Assembly (NCBI GenBank): GCA_947073285.1
Contig: CAMTJT010000012.1
Location: forward strand, 1-53,887
Direction: 5' to 3'
DNA: 53,887 bases
DNA from: an uncultured Clostridium sp.
Lineage (GTDB): Bacteria; Bacillota; Clostridia; TANB77; CAG-508
The translations under genes and the position numbers were made by a program. This document shows, in pieces, positions 22,646 to 30,315 of this stretch. The notes beneath the pieces were generated by a model, which was not told where the DNA came from, searched no databases, and saw only the letters and a list, made by a program, of their open reading frames with translations. Numbering within the stretch: position 1 is the first letter of the stretch; each line of letters starts with the position of its first letter.

Positions 22646-23608
22646 ATGGATTACAAAGGATTTGATAAGTGGTTTGAAAGGAAACAACGAAGTAATGCTC
22701 AAGCATATGTAACTCAGAATCAGCAAAATAAGGTTACCTCATTTTTAATGTTAAAAGAAGAGGGCAAAGATGAGGATTATTCTAGTTTTGATATTCCATT
22801 TAAACCAGCTAGAAGATTAAAAGTTGCTACATTTAAAGTGGCTGATACAGGTAAAAGAATAGGTGAATGTTTTATAAAAATAATGATTTTAGAAGCTATA
22901 CAAAAAGGAGTAGATGAAATATATGTTACTACATTTGATAGACAAAAATCTCTAATTCATCTACTTAAACAGTATGGGTTTGAGTTAGTTACATATAAAA
23001 ATACAACAAAAACTGATGATACAGTAGAAAGAGAAGCTATATTTGTAAAAAATATCAAAGACAAAATTGGATATCCTTTTGTCCAATTAAATAATCAAAA
23101 TATATTCATTATTCCAGTTAAACCTCAGTATCATAAATTATTATTTGAAGAAGCAGAGAAAGAATTTCAAATAAGCTTTGATGATACACAAGGAAGAAAT
23201 GCATCAGCAAATGCTATAAAAAAAGCATTTATTACAAATTCAAAAATTAAAATGATAACACCAAATGATATCTTGTTATTTTATGCAACACACGACAAAA
23301 AAGCAATAACAACTCTAGGTATAGTCGAAACGACATGGAATAAATTTGAAAGTCAAGAAGAAATATTTAATATAGTTAGAAAAAGAACAGCTTATAACGA
23401 AGATGAACTTAAGTATGTTACTTCTTTAGAAAGTCTTGTAATTATGTTTAAACATTATATAACATTTAATAAACCTATTACATATGAATTTTTATTAGAA
23501 AATAAAATTGTTAATGGACCTATACAGGGACCAATGAGTATAAAAAAAGAATTACTAGAAAAAATAATTATAGAAGGAAATAGTAAGGAAATGTTTTCTA
23601 TACAATAA
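22646..23608 (+). CDS. GNAT-like plus EVE/ASCH-like two-domain protein
   Basis: 320 residues from an ATG at 22646. Residues about 20-130 look like a GNAT fold (RLKVATFKVADTGKRIGECFIKIMILEAIQKG and YVTTFDRQKSLIHLLKQYGFELV). The C-terminal half (NIFIIPVKPQYHKLLFEEAE, NDILLFYATHDKKAITTLGIVETTW) resembles PUA/EVE-ASCH modules that bind modified bases or RNA. The order PIN, GNAT, PUA-like in one operon suggests an RNA or tRNA targeting toxin system. Domain calls are by eye. Confidence 0.65.
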   Translation: MDYKGFDKWFERKQRSNAQAYVTQNQQNKVTSFLMLKEEGKDEDYSSFDIPFKPARRLKVATFKVADTGKRIGECFIKIMILEAIQKGVDEIYVTTFDRQKSLIHLLKQYGFELVTYKNTTKTDDTVEREAIFVKNIKDKIGYPFVQLNNQNIFIIPVKPQYHKLLFEEAEKEFQISFDDTQGRNASANAIKKAFITNSKIKMITPNDILLFYATHDKKAITTLGIVETTWNKFESQEEIFNIVRKRTAYNEDELKYVTSLESLVIMFKHYITFNKPITYEFLLENKIVNGPIQGPMSIKKELLEKIIIEGNSKEMFSIQ

Positions 23609-23637
23609 ATACACTTGAAAAGAGTGTATTTTTTTTG
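23608..23637 (+). terminator. Terminator of ASCH-PIN-GNAT operon
   Basis: AATACACT (23608-23615) pairs with AGTGTATT (23623-23630) and an eight-T run follows. Confidence 0.8.
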
Positions 23638-23644
23638 AAAAGTA

Positions 23645-23673
23645 TTTACAAACTATTTTTTTTATTATATTAT
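23645..23673 (+). promoter_or_regulatory. Promoter of XRE-ASCH pair
   Basis: TTTACA (23645-23650), 17 bases, TATTAT (23668-23673). The palindrome begins one base downstream, covering the start of transcription. Confidence 0.55.
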
Positions 23674-23707
23674 ATTAACAAATATGCTTATAAGCATATT
23701 TGTTAAT
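23674..23707. promoter_or_regulatory. Perfect 34 bp palindrome, probable XRE operator
   Basis: ATTAACAAATATGCTTA is followed directly by its exact reverse complement. It lies between the -10 box and the ribosome binding site of the XRE gene, so it is probably its autoregulatory operator. In RNA it would also form a long leader hairpin. Confidence 0.7.
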
Positions 23708-23719
23708 GAGGAGAAAAAA

Positions 23720-24085
23720 GTGAAAGAGAAGTTTGGGGATTTGGTAAAGAAGTACCGAGGTGAAAGAAGTCTAAAAGTTCTTGGAGATGAGTTAGGAATA
23801 TCTGCAGCATATATTTCGGATATAGAAAAGGGAAATCGATTACCTTCTAAGAATATAATAGATAAATTTGTGAAATGCTTTAATTTACAATCAAAAGAAA
23901 AAGATGCTTTCTATGATTTAGTAGCACAAGAGAGCCCAAATCAGTATAAAGTATCTAATGATATAGCAGAATATATTATGGAAAATGAATTATTAAGAGA
24001 ATTTATTAGAAAAGCACAAAAACAACAAGTAGATAAATCATATTGGAAAAAAATAATAAAAGAATTAGAAGTTATAGGAGGTTAA
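23720..24085 (+). CDS. XRE-family transcriptional regulator
   Basis: 121 residues from GTG at 23720 after GAGGAG. The HTH is LKVLGDELGISAAYISDIEKGNRLPS, typical Cro/CI type, followed by a C-terminal helical domain. The upstream perfect palindrome suggests autoregulation. It is two bases ahead of the second ASCH gene. Confidence 0.88.
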   Translation: MKEKFGDLVKKYRGERSLKVLGDELGISAAYISDIEKGNRLPSKNIIDKFVKCFNLQSKEKDAFYDLVAQESPNQYKVSNDIAEYIMENELLREFIRKAQKQQVDKSYWKKIIKELEVIGG

Positions 24086-24087
24086 CT

Positions 24088-24456
24088 ATGTGTAGTATAT
24101 TAATTTCAATAAATCCAGAACATGTAGAAAATATATTTAATGGAACAAAAAAATATGAATATAGAAAAATAAAGTGTAAACAGGATATTGATAAGATTAT
24201 TATTTATTCTACCTCTCCAATTATGAAAATCGTAGGAGAAGCAAAAGTTGAAGAAATTTTAGAGGGATCACCTGAAAAAATATGGAATATTACAAAAAAA
24301 CAATCTGGAATTACTTCAAAATTTTATGATAAATATTTCAATAATAGCGAAAAAGCTATTGCTTACAAATTAACTGATATAAAAAAATATGAATTTCCAA
24401 AAGATTTGGCAACATATGGAATAAGAACAGCTCCACAATCGTTTATATATGTTTAA
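24088..24456 (+). CDS. ASCH-domain protein, second copy
   Basis: 122 residues starting MCSILISINPEHVENIFNGT, with TAGGAGG upstream. INPEHVENIFNGTKKYEYRK is the ASCH entry motif, and IKKYEFPKDLATYGIRTAPQSF is a characteristic C-terminal extension. It differs clearly from the ASCH at 21778. It is coupled to the XRE regulator. Confidence 0.83.
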   Translation: MCSILISINPEHVENIFNGTKKYEYRKIKCKQDIDKIIIYSTSPIMKIVGEAKVEEILEGSPEKIWNITKKQSGITSKFYDKYFNNSEKAIAYKLTDIKKYEFPKDLATYGIRTAPQSFIYV

Positions 24457-24463
24457 TTCATAA

Positions 24464-24510
24464 AGTAACGACAAGTAATACTAATAATTTGCTTGCCGTT
24501 ACTATTTCAA
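24464..24510 (+). terminator. Terminator of XRE-ASCH pair
   Basis: AGTAACGACAAG pairs with CTTGCCGTTACT around an AT-rich loop. The U-tract is weak, so it may be bidirectional with the gene at 24513. Confidence 0.55.
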
Positions 24511-24512
24511 TG

Positions 24513-24828
24513 CTATTTACTTGTACATTCTAATATCAAATTGATTGCATTAGAAAATCTGTATTTTATAGAAATTTCCGTTTTCATAAGCTCCAATAAT
24601 ATTTATCCTGTCAATATAACTATCTAAGCTATTTCTAATATTTTCTAAATCTTCTTGTGTATGTGGCAACTTTTCTATTATACTAAATAACTTTTCATAA
24701 CTATCAGTATCTTTAGTTAAAGTTGCAATTCTCTCTTTATCCTTTTCTGTTAGAGCATATAGATTTTCCTCTCTACATTCAAATAATGTGTTTAAAACAA
24801 TTTCTCTTTTTACTTTCTCCTCTAACAT
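24513..24828 (-). pseudogene. DUF6664-like paralogue, recoding codon mutated to CAG
   Basis: Aligned codon by codon with 17061-17376. Codon 90, CGG there, is CAG here (24561-24559), and the frame-zero product stops three codons later. The +1 frame encodes RFSNAINLILECTSK up to a stop at 24513, conserved with the unit B tail. The extra base is thus kept although the GG context is lost. If only CGG promotes the shift, this copy is truncated at ~92 residues. The start MLEEKV follows GGAGGTAGTAAAT. Confidence 0.6.
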
Positions 24829-24946
24829 ATTTACTACCTCCAATATTAATTTGATAGTAGTATAACGTGCTCAATCTAATTTGTCAGCCCTTTTTATAAA
24901 ATTCAATTTATATTTTCAAGAAATATAGAAGCCTTATTATATTTTT

Positions 24947-25348
24947 CTATATAACATATATTTCACTTTCACTTTTGATGATTTTATCATACTTATCTTT
25001 ATCATAATATCCATAAGTTTTACATGAAGGACATATATAATGACCATCTTCATCTATTTGAGATTGTACTAATTGTTGTTTGGTATCCCAACAATTTGAA
25101 CAATATATTAGTTGTGGATTCTCACCTTTTAAAGTAATATATGCATCTCTATGTATTTCTATTTTATTTATAATATCCTGTTTCTTTAACAAATCCCTAT
25201 TTTTTTCCTTTAATACTTGATTTTCTTGTATTAAATCTAAAATCTGTTTTTGTGCATCTATTAATTCCGATACTAATGGAATATTATCAACCTTTTGTGC
25301 TACTGCTATTCCATCTTTTATAGCTTCATACCATCCCATATAATTCAT
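24947..25348 (-). CDS. Coiled-coil zinc-ribbon protein
   Basis: 133 residues. The N-terminal half has a coiled coil (LIDAQKQILDLIQENQVLKE), followed by a four-cysteine zinc ribbon (CSNCWDTKQQ, then YICPSCKTYGYYD). Proteins of this type are common on mobile elements. Function unknown. GGAA-rich sequence precedes the ATG. Confidence 0.72.
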   Translation of the reverse strand: MNYMGWYEAIKDGIAVAQKVDNIPLVSELIDAQKQILDLIQENQVLKEKNRDLLKKQDIINKIEIHRDAYITLKGENPQLIYCSNCWDTKQQLVQSQIDEDGHYICPSCKTYGYYDKDKYDKIIKSESEIYVI

Positions 25349-25419
25349 TTCCTATTATATTTATTCCCATTTATATCTAGTTTTCAATCTATAACAAAAT
25401 ATTTTTTGAAAATAAAAAA

Positions 25420-25469
25420 TTAAACTAATCACCACCAAAGCCATTGACTTAAGGTGGCGATTAGTTTAA
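25420..25469. promoter_or_regulatory. Inverted repeat upstream of AbiE operon
   Basis: TTAAACTAATCACCACC (25420-25436) and GGTGGCGATTAGTTTAA (25453-25469) are 17-base arms with one mismatch. It sits 22 bases before the AbiEi start, so it is a probable AbiEi operator, or a terminator for upstream transcription. Confidence 0.6.
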
Positions 25470-25491
25470 AATATATATGGAGGTTTTTATT

Positions 25492-26034
25492 ATGATATAT
25501 ACATATAACGAATTATTATTAAAATATAAAAGTGCATATCAAATAGAAAAAGCTGTTAAGAATGGTGAAGTATATAAAATTGAAAAAGGAATATATTCAG
25601 ATGTTCCAAGTGTACATTATTTAGCAGTTATTATGAAGAAATATCCGTATGGAGTATTTACTTCTTATTCAGCTTATTACTATCACAATTTAACAGATGT
25701 TATTCCTAATAAAATTTATTTATCTACAAACAGAAATGGAACAACCATTATTTCAGATAAAATACAACAAGTTCGTATGAAAGATGAGTTATATGATTTA
25801 GGAAAAACTGAAATTCATTATGAAGGAATTAAAATAAATATCTATGATAAAGAAAGAATGCTAATTGATTTAGCTAGAAACAAAAATCAAATAGGATATG
25901 ATTTATATAAAGAAATTATATCTAATTACAGAAAACTAGCAAATACATTAGATACACAAAAAATAGAAGAATATTTACAATATTTTGTAAATGGAGATAA
26001 AATTTTTGAAATAATACAAGACGAGGTGTTTTAA
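25492..26034 (+). CDS. AbiEi-type antitoxin / regulator, second copy
   Basis: 180 residues starting MIYTYNELLLKYKSAYQIEK with TATGGAGG upstream. KIEKGIYSD is the AbiEi wing motif, and FTSYSAYYYHNLTDVIPNKIYLST the conserved middle part. It is divergent from the copy at 2136. It overlaps the toxin by one base (TAATG), so the two are coupled. Confidence 0.83.
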   Translation: MIYTYNELLLKYKSAYQIEKAVKNGEVYKIEKGIYSDVPSVHYLAVIMKKYPYGVFTSYSAYYYHNLTDVIPNKIYLSTNRNGTTIISDKIQQVRMKDELYDLGKTEIHYEGIKINIYDKERMLIDLARNKNQIGYDLYKEIISNYRKLANTLDTQKIEEYLQYFVNGDKIFEIIQDEVF

Positions 26035-26855
26035 TGGATATATATGAAGCCGTCAATAAATATGTAACAGCAGGTTATTTTGAAGATGATGCAATTCCAA
26101 AAGTTGCTCAAGATATTGTTTTAATTAAAATTGGAAATAGCAAATATAGTAAGAATATAACTGTAAAAGGTGGAGTTGTAATGCATAATATTTCTAAAGA
26201 TATGCGTCGTGCAACTAGAGATATGGATATTGACTTTATAAAATATTCTTTGGAAGATAAATCAATTTTAAATTTCATAAAAGAATTAAATAATACAGAT
26301 GATGGTGTAAAAATAAAAGTTACTGGAAAAATCGAACCATTGCATCATCAAGACTATGATGGAAAAAGAGTTTATATACAACTAACTGATAAAAATAAAT
26401 ATTCAATAAGTTCAAAATTAGATATTGGAGTACATAAATATTTCGATATGGAACAAGATGAGTATTATTTTGATTTTAATATAATTGATGAAAATGTAAG
26501 TTTGTTAATTAATTCTAAAGAACAAATAATTGTAGAAAAATTAAAATCATTATTAAAATTTGGTATTACTTCTACAAGATTTAAAGATATTTTTGATTTT
26601 TATTATTTAATTAATAATGAAAATTTAGATAAGGACAAGCTAATAAAATTCATAGATATTTTAATTTTTCAAGATGAAACAATGCGTGAAAATGAATTAA
26701 AAGATATACATATAAGATTAACAAATATTTTAAACAATAACAGATTTCAATCAAGAATTAATACAGCAAATAACAATTGGTTAGAAATACCTATAAAAGA
26801 TGTTATTAATAATGTGTTAAATTATTTTGGTGATTTAACATTAATAACAAAATAA
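26034..26855 (+). CDS. AbiEii-type nucleotidyltransferase toxin, second copy
   Basis: 273 residues. NITVKGGVVMHN and RATRDMDIDFIKY form the nucleotidyltransferase site. EQIIVEKLKSLLKFGITSTRFKDIFDFYYL is the C-terminal family block. It pairs with the AbiEi at 25492-26034, the second type IV system in the window; with little similarity to the first pair it is not a recent duplicate. Confidence 0.85.
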   Translation: MDIYEAVNKYVTAGYFEDDAIPKVAQDIVLIKIGNSKYSKNITVKGGVVMHNISKDMRRATRDMDIDFIKYSLEDKSILNFIKELNNTDDGVKIKVTGKIEPLHHQDYDGKRVYIQLTDKNKYSISSKLDIGVHKYFDMEQDEYYFDFNIIDENVSLLINSKEQIIVEKLKSLLKFGITSTRFKDIFDFYYLINNENLDKDKLIKFIDILIFQDETMRENELKDIHIRLTNILNNNRFQSRINTANNNWLEIPIKDVINNVLNYFGDLTLITK

Positions 26856-26870
26856 ACGGAGGTTTAAAAG

Positions 26871-28202
26871 TTGAGAGAGTTAAAAGGAAAAAGTTTAATA
26901 GAAATACCCAATAAATATATTGCGTTTGATATTGAAACAACTGGACTAGATCCTATGTATGATGAAATAATTGAAATAGGAGCTATAAAAATTGAAGACG
27001 GTAAAGAGATAGAAACATTTAGTACATTAATAAAACCAGAATATGAAATAGATGAGTTTATTACTGAATTAACAGGAATTACAAATGAAATGGTAATGGA
27101 TGCTCCAAAAATCAATGAAGTTTTACCTAAATTTATGGATTTTATTAAGAACTCAGTTATTTTAGGACATAATGTGAATTTTGATATTAATTTTATATAT
27201 GATAATTTAATAAATGAAGATATGCATCCTATTACGAATGATTTTGTAGATACATTAAGATTAAGTAGAAGATTATTACCAGAGCTTAAACACCATAGAT
27301 TAAGTGATTTAGCCAATTACTACAATATTGATACTACAGGTAGCCATAGATCTTTAACAGATGTTAGAATAACAATTGACATATTTAAAAATCTTGAAAA
27401 ACTTGTAAAAAGTAAATATTCTAATATAGAAAATTTTAAAGATGCCTGTAAGAAAAAAAGTCACTCAGGTTTTAAAGCAAGTGATATTATCACAACTAAT
27501 ACAGAATTTGATGAAGATAATTTTTTATACGATAAATATGTTGCTATTACTGGAACATTAGAAAAAATGTCAAGAAAAGAAGCGATGCAAATTATTGCCG
27601 ATTTAGGTGGCCATTGCCAGGATAGTGTAAATAAAGAAACAACTTATTTAATATTAGGAAATAATGACTATAATCCTATTTTAAGAGGTAAAAAAAGTTC
27701 TAAACTTTTAAAAGCAGAAAGTTTGAAATTGAAAGGGCAAGATATTGAAATTTTATCAGAGAATGTTTTCTACGATGTAATTCCAGAACTCGAAAATAAA
27801 ACTATTCAAGAACAAGATAATTTTGTAGGCATACCTATTGATAATGGAAACTTTAATGAAAAAGAAAAACAAGCGTATTATTTAACAAAAGATATACTTG
27901 CTCGTAATGGTAAAAATATAGAAGATATTAGATGCAATATAAATTCATCTAACCATTTCGATATTTCGTTAATGTATCCTATTTTAAGATTAAAATTAAG
28001 AGGCAACAAAGATTATATTTTAATTGACCAATATTCAAACGATTCGCTATATGACTTTTCATCTTTTATACAAGAGCCCTGTGCAAAAAGTGAAAATGGA
28101 AAATGTAGATTGATTTTATCTAATATTGGAGATATTGAAAAGCTAGAGAAATATATTATTGACCAATATGAATTAGCATTAGAAGGGAACTCTTCCTTCT
28201 AA
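26871..28202 (+). CDS. DnaQ-like 3'-5' exonuclease with BRCT domain
   Basis: 443 residues from a TTG start after CGGAGG. The DEDDh exonuclease domain (IAFDIETTGLDP, ILGHNVNFDINFIYD, HRSLTDVRIT) occupies residues 15-185. A BRCT domain (KYVAITGTLEKMSRKEAMQIIADLGG) follows at about 220-310. The rest is unassigned. The fusion resembles PolC-like exonucleases of mobile elements. After the frame-zero stop, an 80-codon open frame continues in +1 (28183-28425), and GAA-GGGA-ACT could join them. Confidence 0.82.
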   Translation: MRELKGKSLIEIPNKYIAFDIETTGLDPMYDEIIEIGAIKIEDGKEIETFSTLIKPEYEIDEFITELTGITNEMVMDAPKINEVLPKFMDFIKNSVILGHNVNFDINFIYDNLINEDMHPITNDFVDTLRLSRRLLPELKHHRLSDLANYYNIDTTGSHRSLTDVRITIDIFKNLEKLVKSKYSNIENFKDACKKKSHSGFKASDIITTNTEFDEDNFLYDKYVAITGTLEKMSRKEAMQIIADLGGHCQDSVNKETTYLILGNNDYNPILRGKKSSKLLKAESLKLKGQDIEILSENVFYDVIPELENKTIQEQDNFVGIPIDNGNFNEKEKQAYYLTKDILARNGKNIEDIRCNINSSNHFDISLMYPILRLKLRGNKDYILIDQYSNDSLYDFSSFIQEPCAKSENGKCRLILSNIGDIEKLEKYIIDQYELALEGNSSF

Positions 28203-28425
28203 TATTTCTCAAGATGCTAGTGACTATGATTTATTATATCATACTGCTTATCAATATTTAGATAGAAATGCTATGGATGATTCATTATTAGGCTCTATCA
28301 ATGCTACTCTTCAAACTGCTCTTGAAGTAATTTTTAAACATTATGATGAAGAAGTTTGGGCTGATTTAGTTGCACAAGCATTTGCAACTAAATTAGAGAA
28401 TTTATCAAAAGCTGAAATTTCATAG
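28183..28425 (+). pseudogene. Open reading-frame fragment downstream of exonuclease
   Basis: 80 codons without a credible start: KGTLPSNISQDASDYDLLYH then QYLDRNAMDDSLLGSINATL, ending ENLSKAEIS. It lies in the +1 frame of the exonuclease and begins before that gene stops. Either it is the exonuclease C-terminus separated by one extra G in GGGA, or the tail of a host gene cut by the element. No family recognised. Confidence 0.4.
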
Positions 28426-28490
28426 AGTTACTAGAAATACTCCAGAAAAAGTGCTATAATTTATATTATTAAAAATTAAGGGAGTTTCAT

Positions 28491-28901
28491 ATGAGAACTA
28501 AAATTTTTTTACCATATTTGCTTTGTATATTTGCAATAATATATTTTATAATTACTACAATAGTATTCCTTAAAATAGCATGGACACCTCTTAACTCTAA
28601 AGAAATTAACATTACGAAAAATATTTTAGAATTAGATACTGAAAATCTTATATTTATATATACTGAGCCATTTTTATTTAAACCAAATTTAGGAGCTCTT
28701 TATTTTAATAGTAATAACAGGATACAAAACAAAGTAGTTTATTGTTCAGATAATTCAGCTAAAGAAATAGAAATCATATATAAAATAAAAAATAATAATG
28801 TTGTTAAATATTTATGGTACAGTAATATTGTGATAATTCTTTTAGTAATAATTATCTTTAGAAAAAACAATTGTAAAAAAATCAAGGAAGTAAAATTATA
28901 G
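28491..28901 (+). CDS. Two-helix membrane protein, unknown
   Basis: 136 residues with hydrophobic segments near 8-28 (YLLCIFAIIYFIITTIVFL) and 108-126 (WYSNIVIILLVIIIF). The ~80 residues between are likely outside the cell. AAGGGAG precedes the ATG, and TATAAT lies at about 28457. No family recognised. Confidence 0.7.
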   Translation: MRTKIFLPYLLCIFAIIYFIITTIVFLKIAWTPLNSKEINITKNILELDTENLIFIYTEPFLFKPNLGALYFNSNNRIQNKVVYCSDNSAKEIEIIYKIKNNNVVKYLWYSNIVIILLVIIIFRKNNCKKIKEVKL

Positions 28902-28925
28902 TTTTTTACTTCCTTTGATTTTTTA
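28879..28925. terminator. Bidirectional terminator
   Basis: AAATCAAGGAAGTAAA and TTTACTTCCTTTGATTT form a long stem with T-runs on both strands, between convergent genes. Confidence 0.8.
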
Positions 28926-28946
28926 GATTACAAATAATATTGATTG

Positions 28947-29417
28947 TTATTTTATACTGTAATTATTGACTACTTCTAATTTAGGATAAACAGTATATAA
29001 AAAAGGAATATCACAATCAATATTTTCTAATTCATTTTCGCTAGAAAATGCTAAAATTAATTTATCTGCTTTTGGAATTGATAAAGGATAAGAATTTACT
29101 AACTTTACAATTCCTTTTTGATTTCTTTCATCAGCTACAATTATATGATATATTAAATTATCCTTTGTTAGAAATGTTATTAAAACAGGTTCATATCCTA
29201 AATAGAATTTTGCTAATCTATTTTTATATTTGCATAATATGTCTAAAGCTATTAACATTTTATTATCTATTCTCCTAGTATTATGAATATATATGTCATC
29301 CTTTTTACTAATCATATTTCCCTGTAGAATATTTTTAAAGTTATCATTAGGGGTAGAAAATAGTATTTGTAAATGTTCTATTCTTGCACATCCAAAATCT
29401 TGTATAAAATTTATCAC
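28947..29417 (-). CDS. DUF5697 protein, possibly N-terminally shifted
   Basis: 156 residues from GTG. INFIQDFGCARIEHLQILF, FKNILQGNMISKKDD and KADKLILAF match DUF5697, a family of conjugative elements. A better ATG (AGGTGCTTATG, preceded by GGAGG) lies upstream but is out of frame by one base in an A7 run, so the N-terminus may be decayed. It follows the S1-domain gene by six bases. Confidence 0.7.
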   Translation of the reverse strand: MINFIQDFGCARIEHLQILFSTPNDNFKNILQGNMISKKDDIYIHNTRRIDNKMLIALDILCKYKNRLAKFYLGYEPVLITFLTKDNLIYHIIVADERNQKGIVKLVNSYPLSIPKADKLILAFSSENELENIDCDIPFLYTVYPKLEVVNNYSIK

Positions 29418-29423
29418 TTTTTT

Positions 29424-30029
29424 TTATCTATCATAAGCACCTCCATTAATTCTTACTAAATAACTATAAATTAATTTTTTATCTTCTTTTATTTCTGATA
29501 TTCGTATTAAAACATTATCCATATAATGTGGATAATTATGAAACCTCGCTGGAACTCTTGCAAGGCAAGTAATATTGGTTTTATCTAATTGTATTATCAC
29601 TCCACCATTATTCTTTGGAAAAGCAATTACTTTTCCTGTATATTCCCCACTTTCAGTTATGTATTTTCGAATATTTTTGTATGGATCTTCTATAAAATCT
29701 TTGGCACTCAACTCATATATATCTTTTTGTATATCTATCTTTTTTATTCTTACTTTTAGATATTCTCCTGGTGTGTAGAGTTCTTTACAATTTGTAATAT
29801 ACTTATGCTGTAAGTTTTCATCCTTGATTATTGTTTCTTTTCCATATAACTCTACTACTACATGTTTAACTCCTACTGCTAAGATATGTACTCTTACAGA
29901 ATCATTTACTTTTAGTTTTGGTAACTCTAATTCTGCTCTTAGTTGCATAGCATCTTTTCTACTTGCAATTGCAATATTTGAAATTGTATCTATTTCTTTT
30001 ACAATAAAGTCAATTTCTGCACCTAACAT
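29424..30029 (-). pseudogene. S1-type RNA-binding protein, N-terminally truncated
   Basis: 201 residues. It begins MLGAEIDFIVKEIDTISNIAIASRKDAM, which in related ICE proteins lies about 100 residues into the protein; a stop lies two codons upstream. A central S1-like domain (VNDSVRVHILAVGVKHVVVELYG) follows. With DUF5697 it forms a pair common on ICEs of Clostridia, so 28.9-30.0 kb appears to be an ICE remnant. The truncation is inferred from recalled family layout. Confidence 0.6.
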
Positions 30030-30136
30030 TCCTCAAGTATTGATTTGTTTATTTTATTTATACCTCTTTTCTCTTTAAAAAAATCATGTTATAATTTAAC
30101 CAAATAAATTATAATTATTATAAAAGGAGAATTAAA

Positions 30137-30313
30137 ATGAGTGGAGAAAGATTTAGAAAAGTTTATAATCAAGGTGTTGTAAATTCTGTAGAAATATGGG
30201 TTGATACAGTTACAGGAGTTAATTATTTATACCATAGAGATGGCAATTCAGGAGGATTAACACCATTACTTGACGAAAATGGTAAAGTCATAATTTCAAA
30301 AAGTGCATATTGA
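30137..30313 (+). CDS. DUF6440 protein
   Basis: 58 residues: MSGERFRKVYNQGVVNSVEI, then VDTVTGVNYLYHRDGNSGGL ending PLLDENGKV. This matches the small DUF6440 family of mobile elements. AAAAGGAG lies upstream, and TATAAT at about 30091. Function unknown. Confidence 0.78.
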   Translation: MSGERFRKVYNQGVVNSVEIWVDTVTGVNYLYHRDGNSGGLTPLLDENGKVIISKSAY

Positions 30314-30315
30314 AA

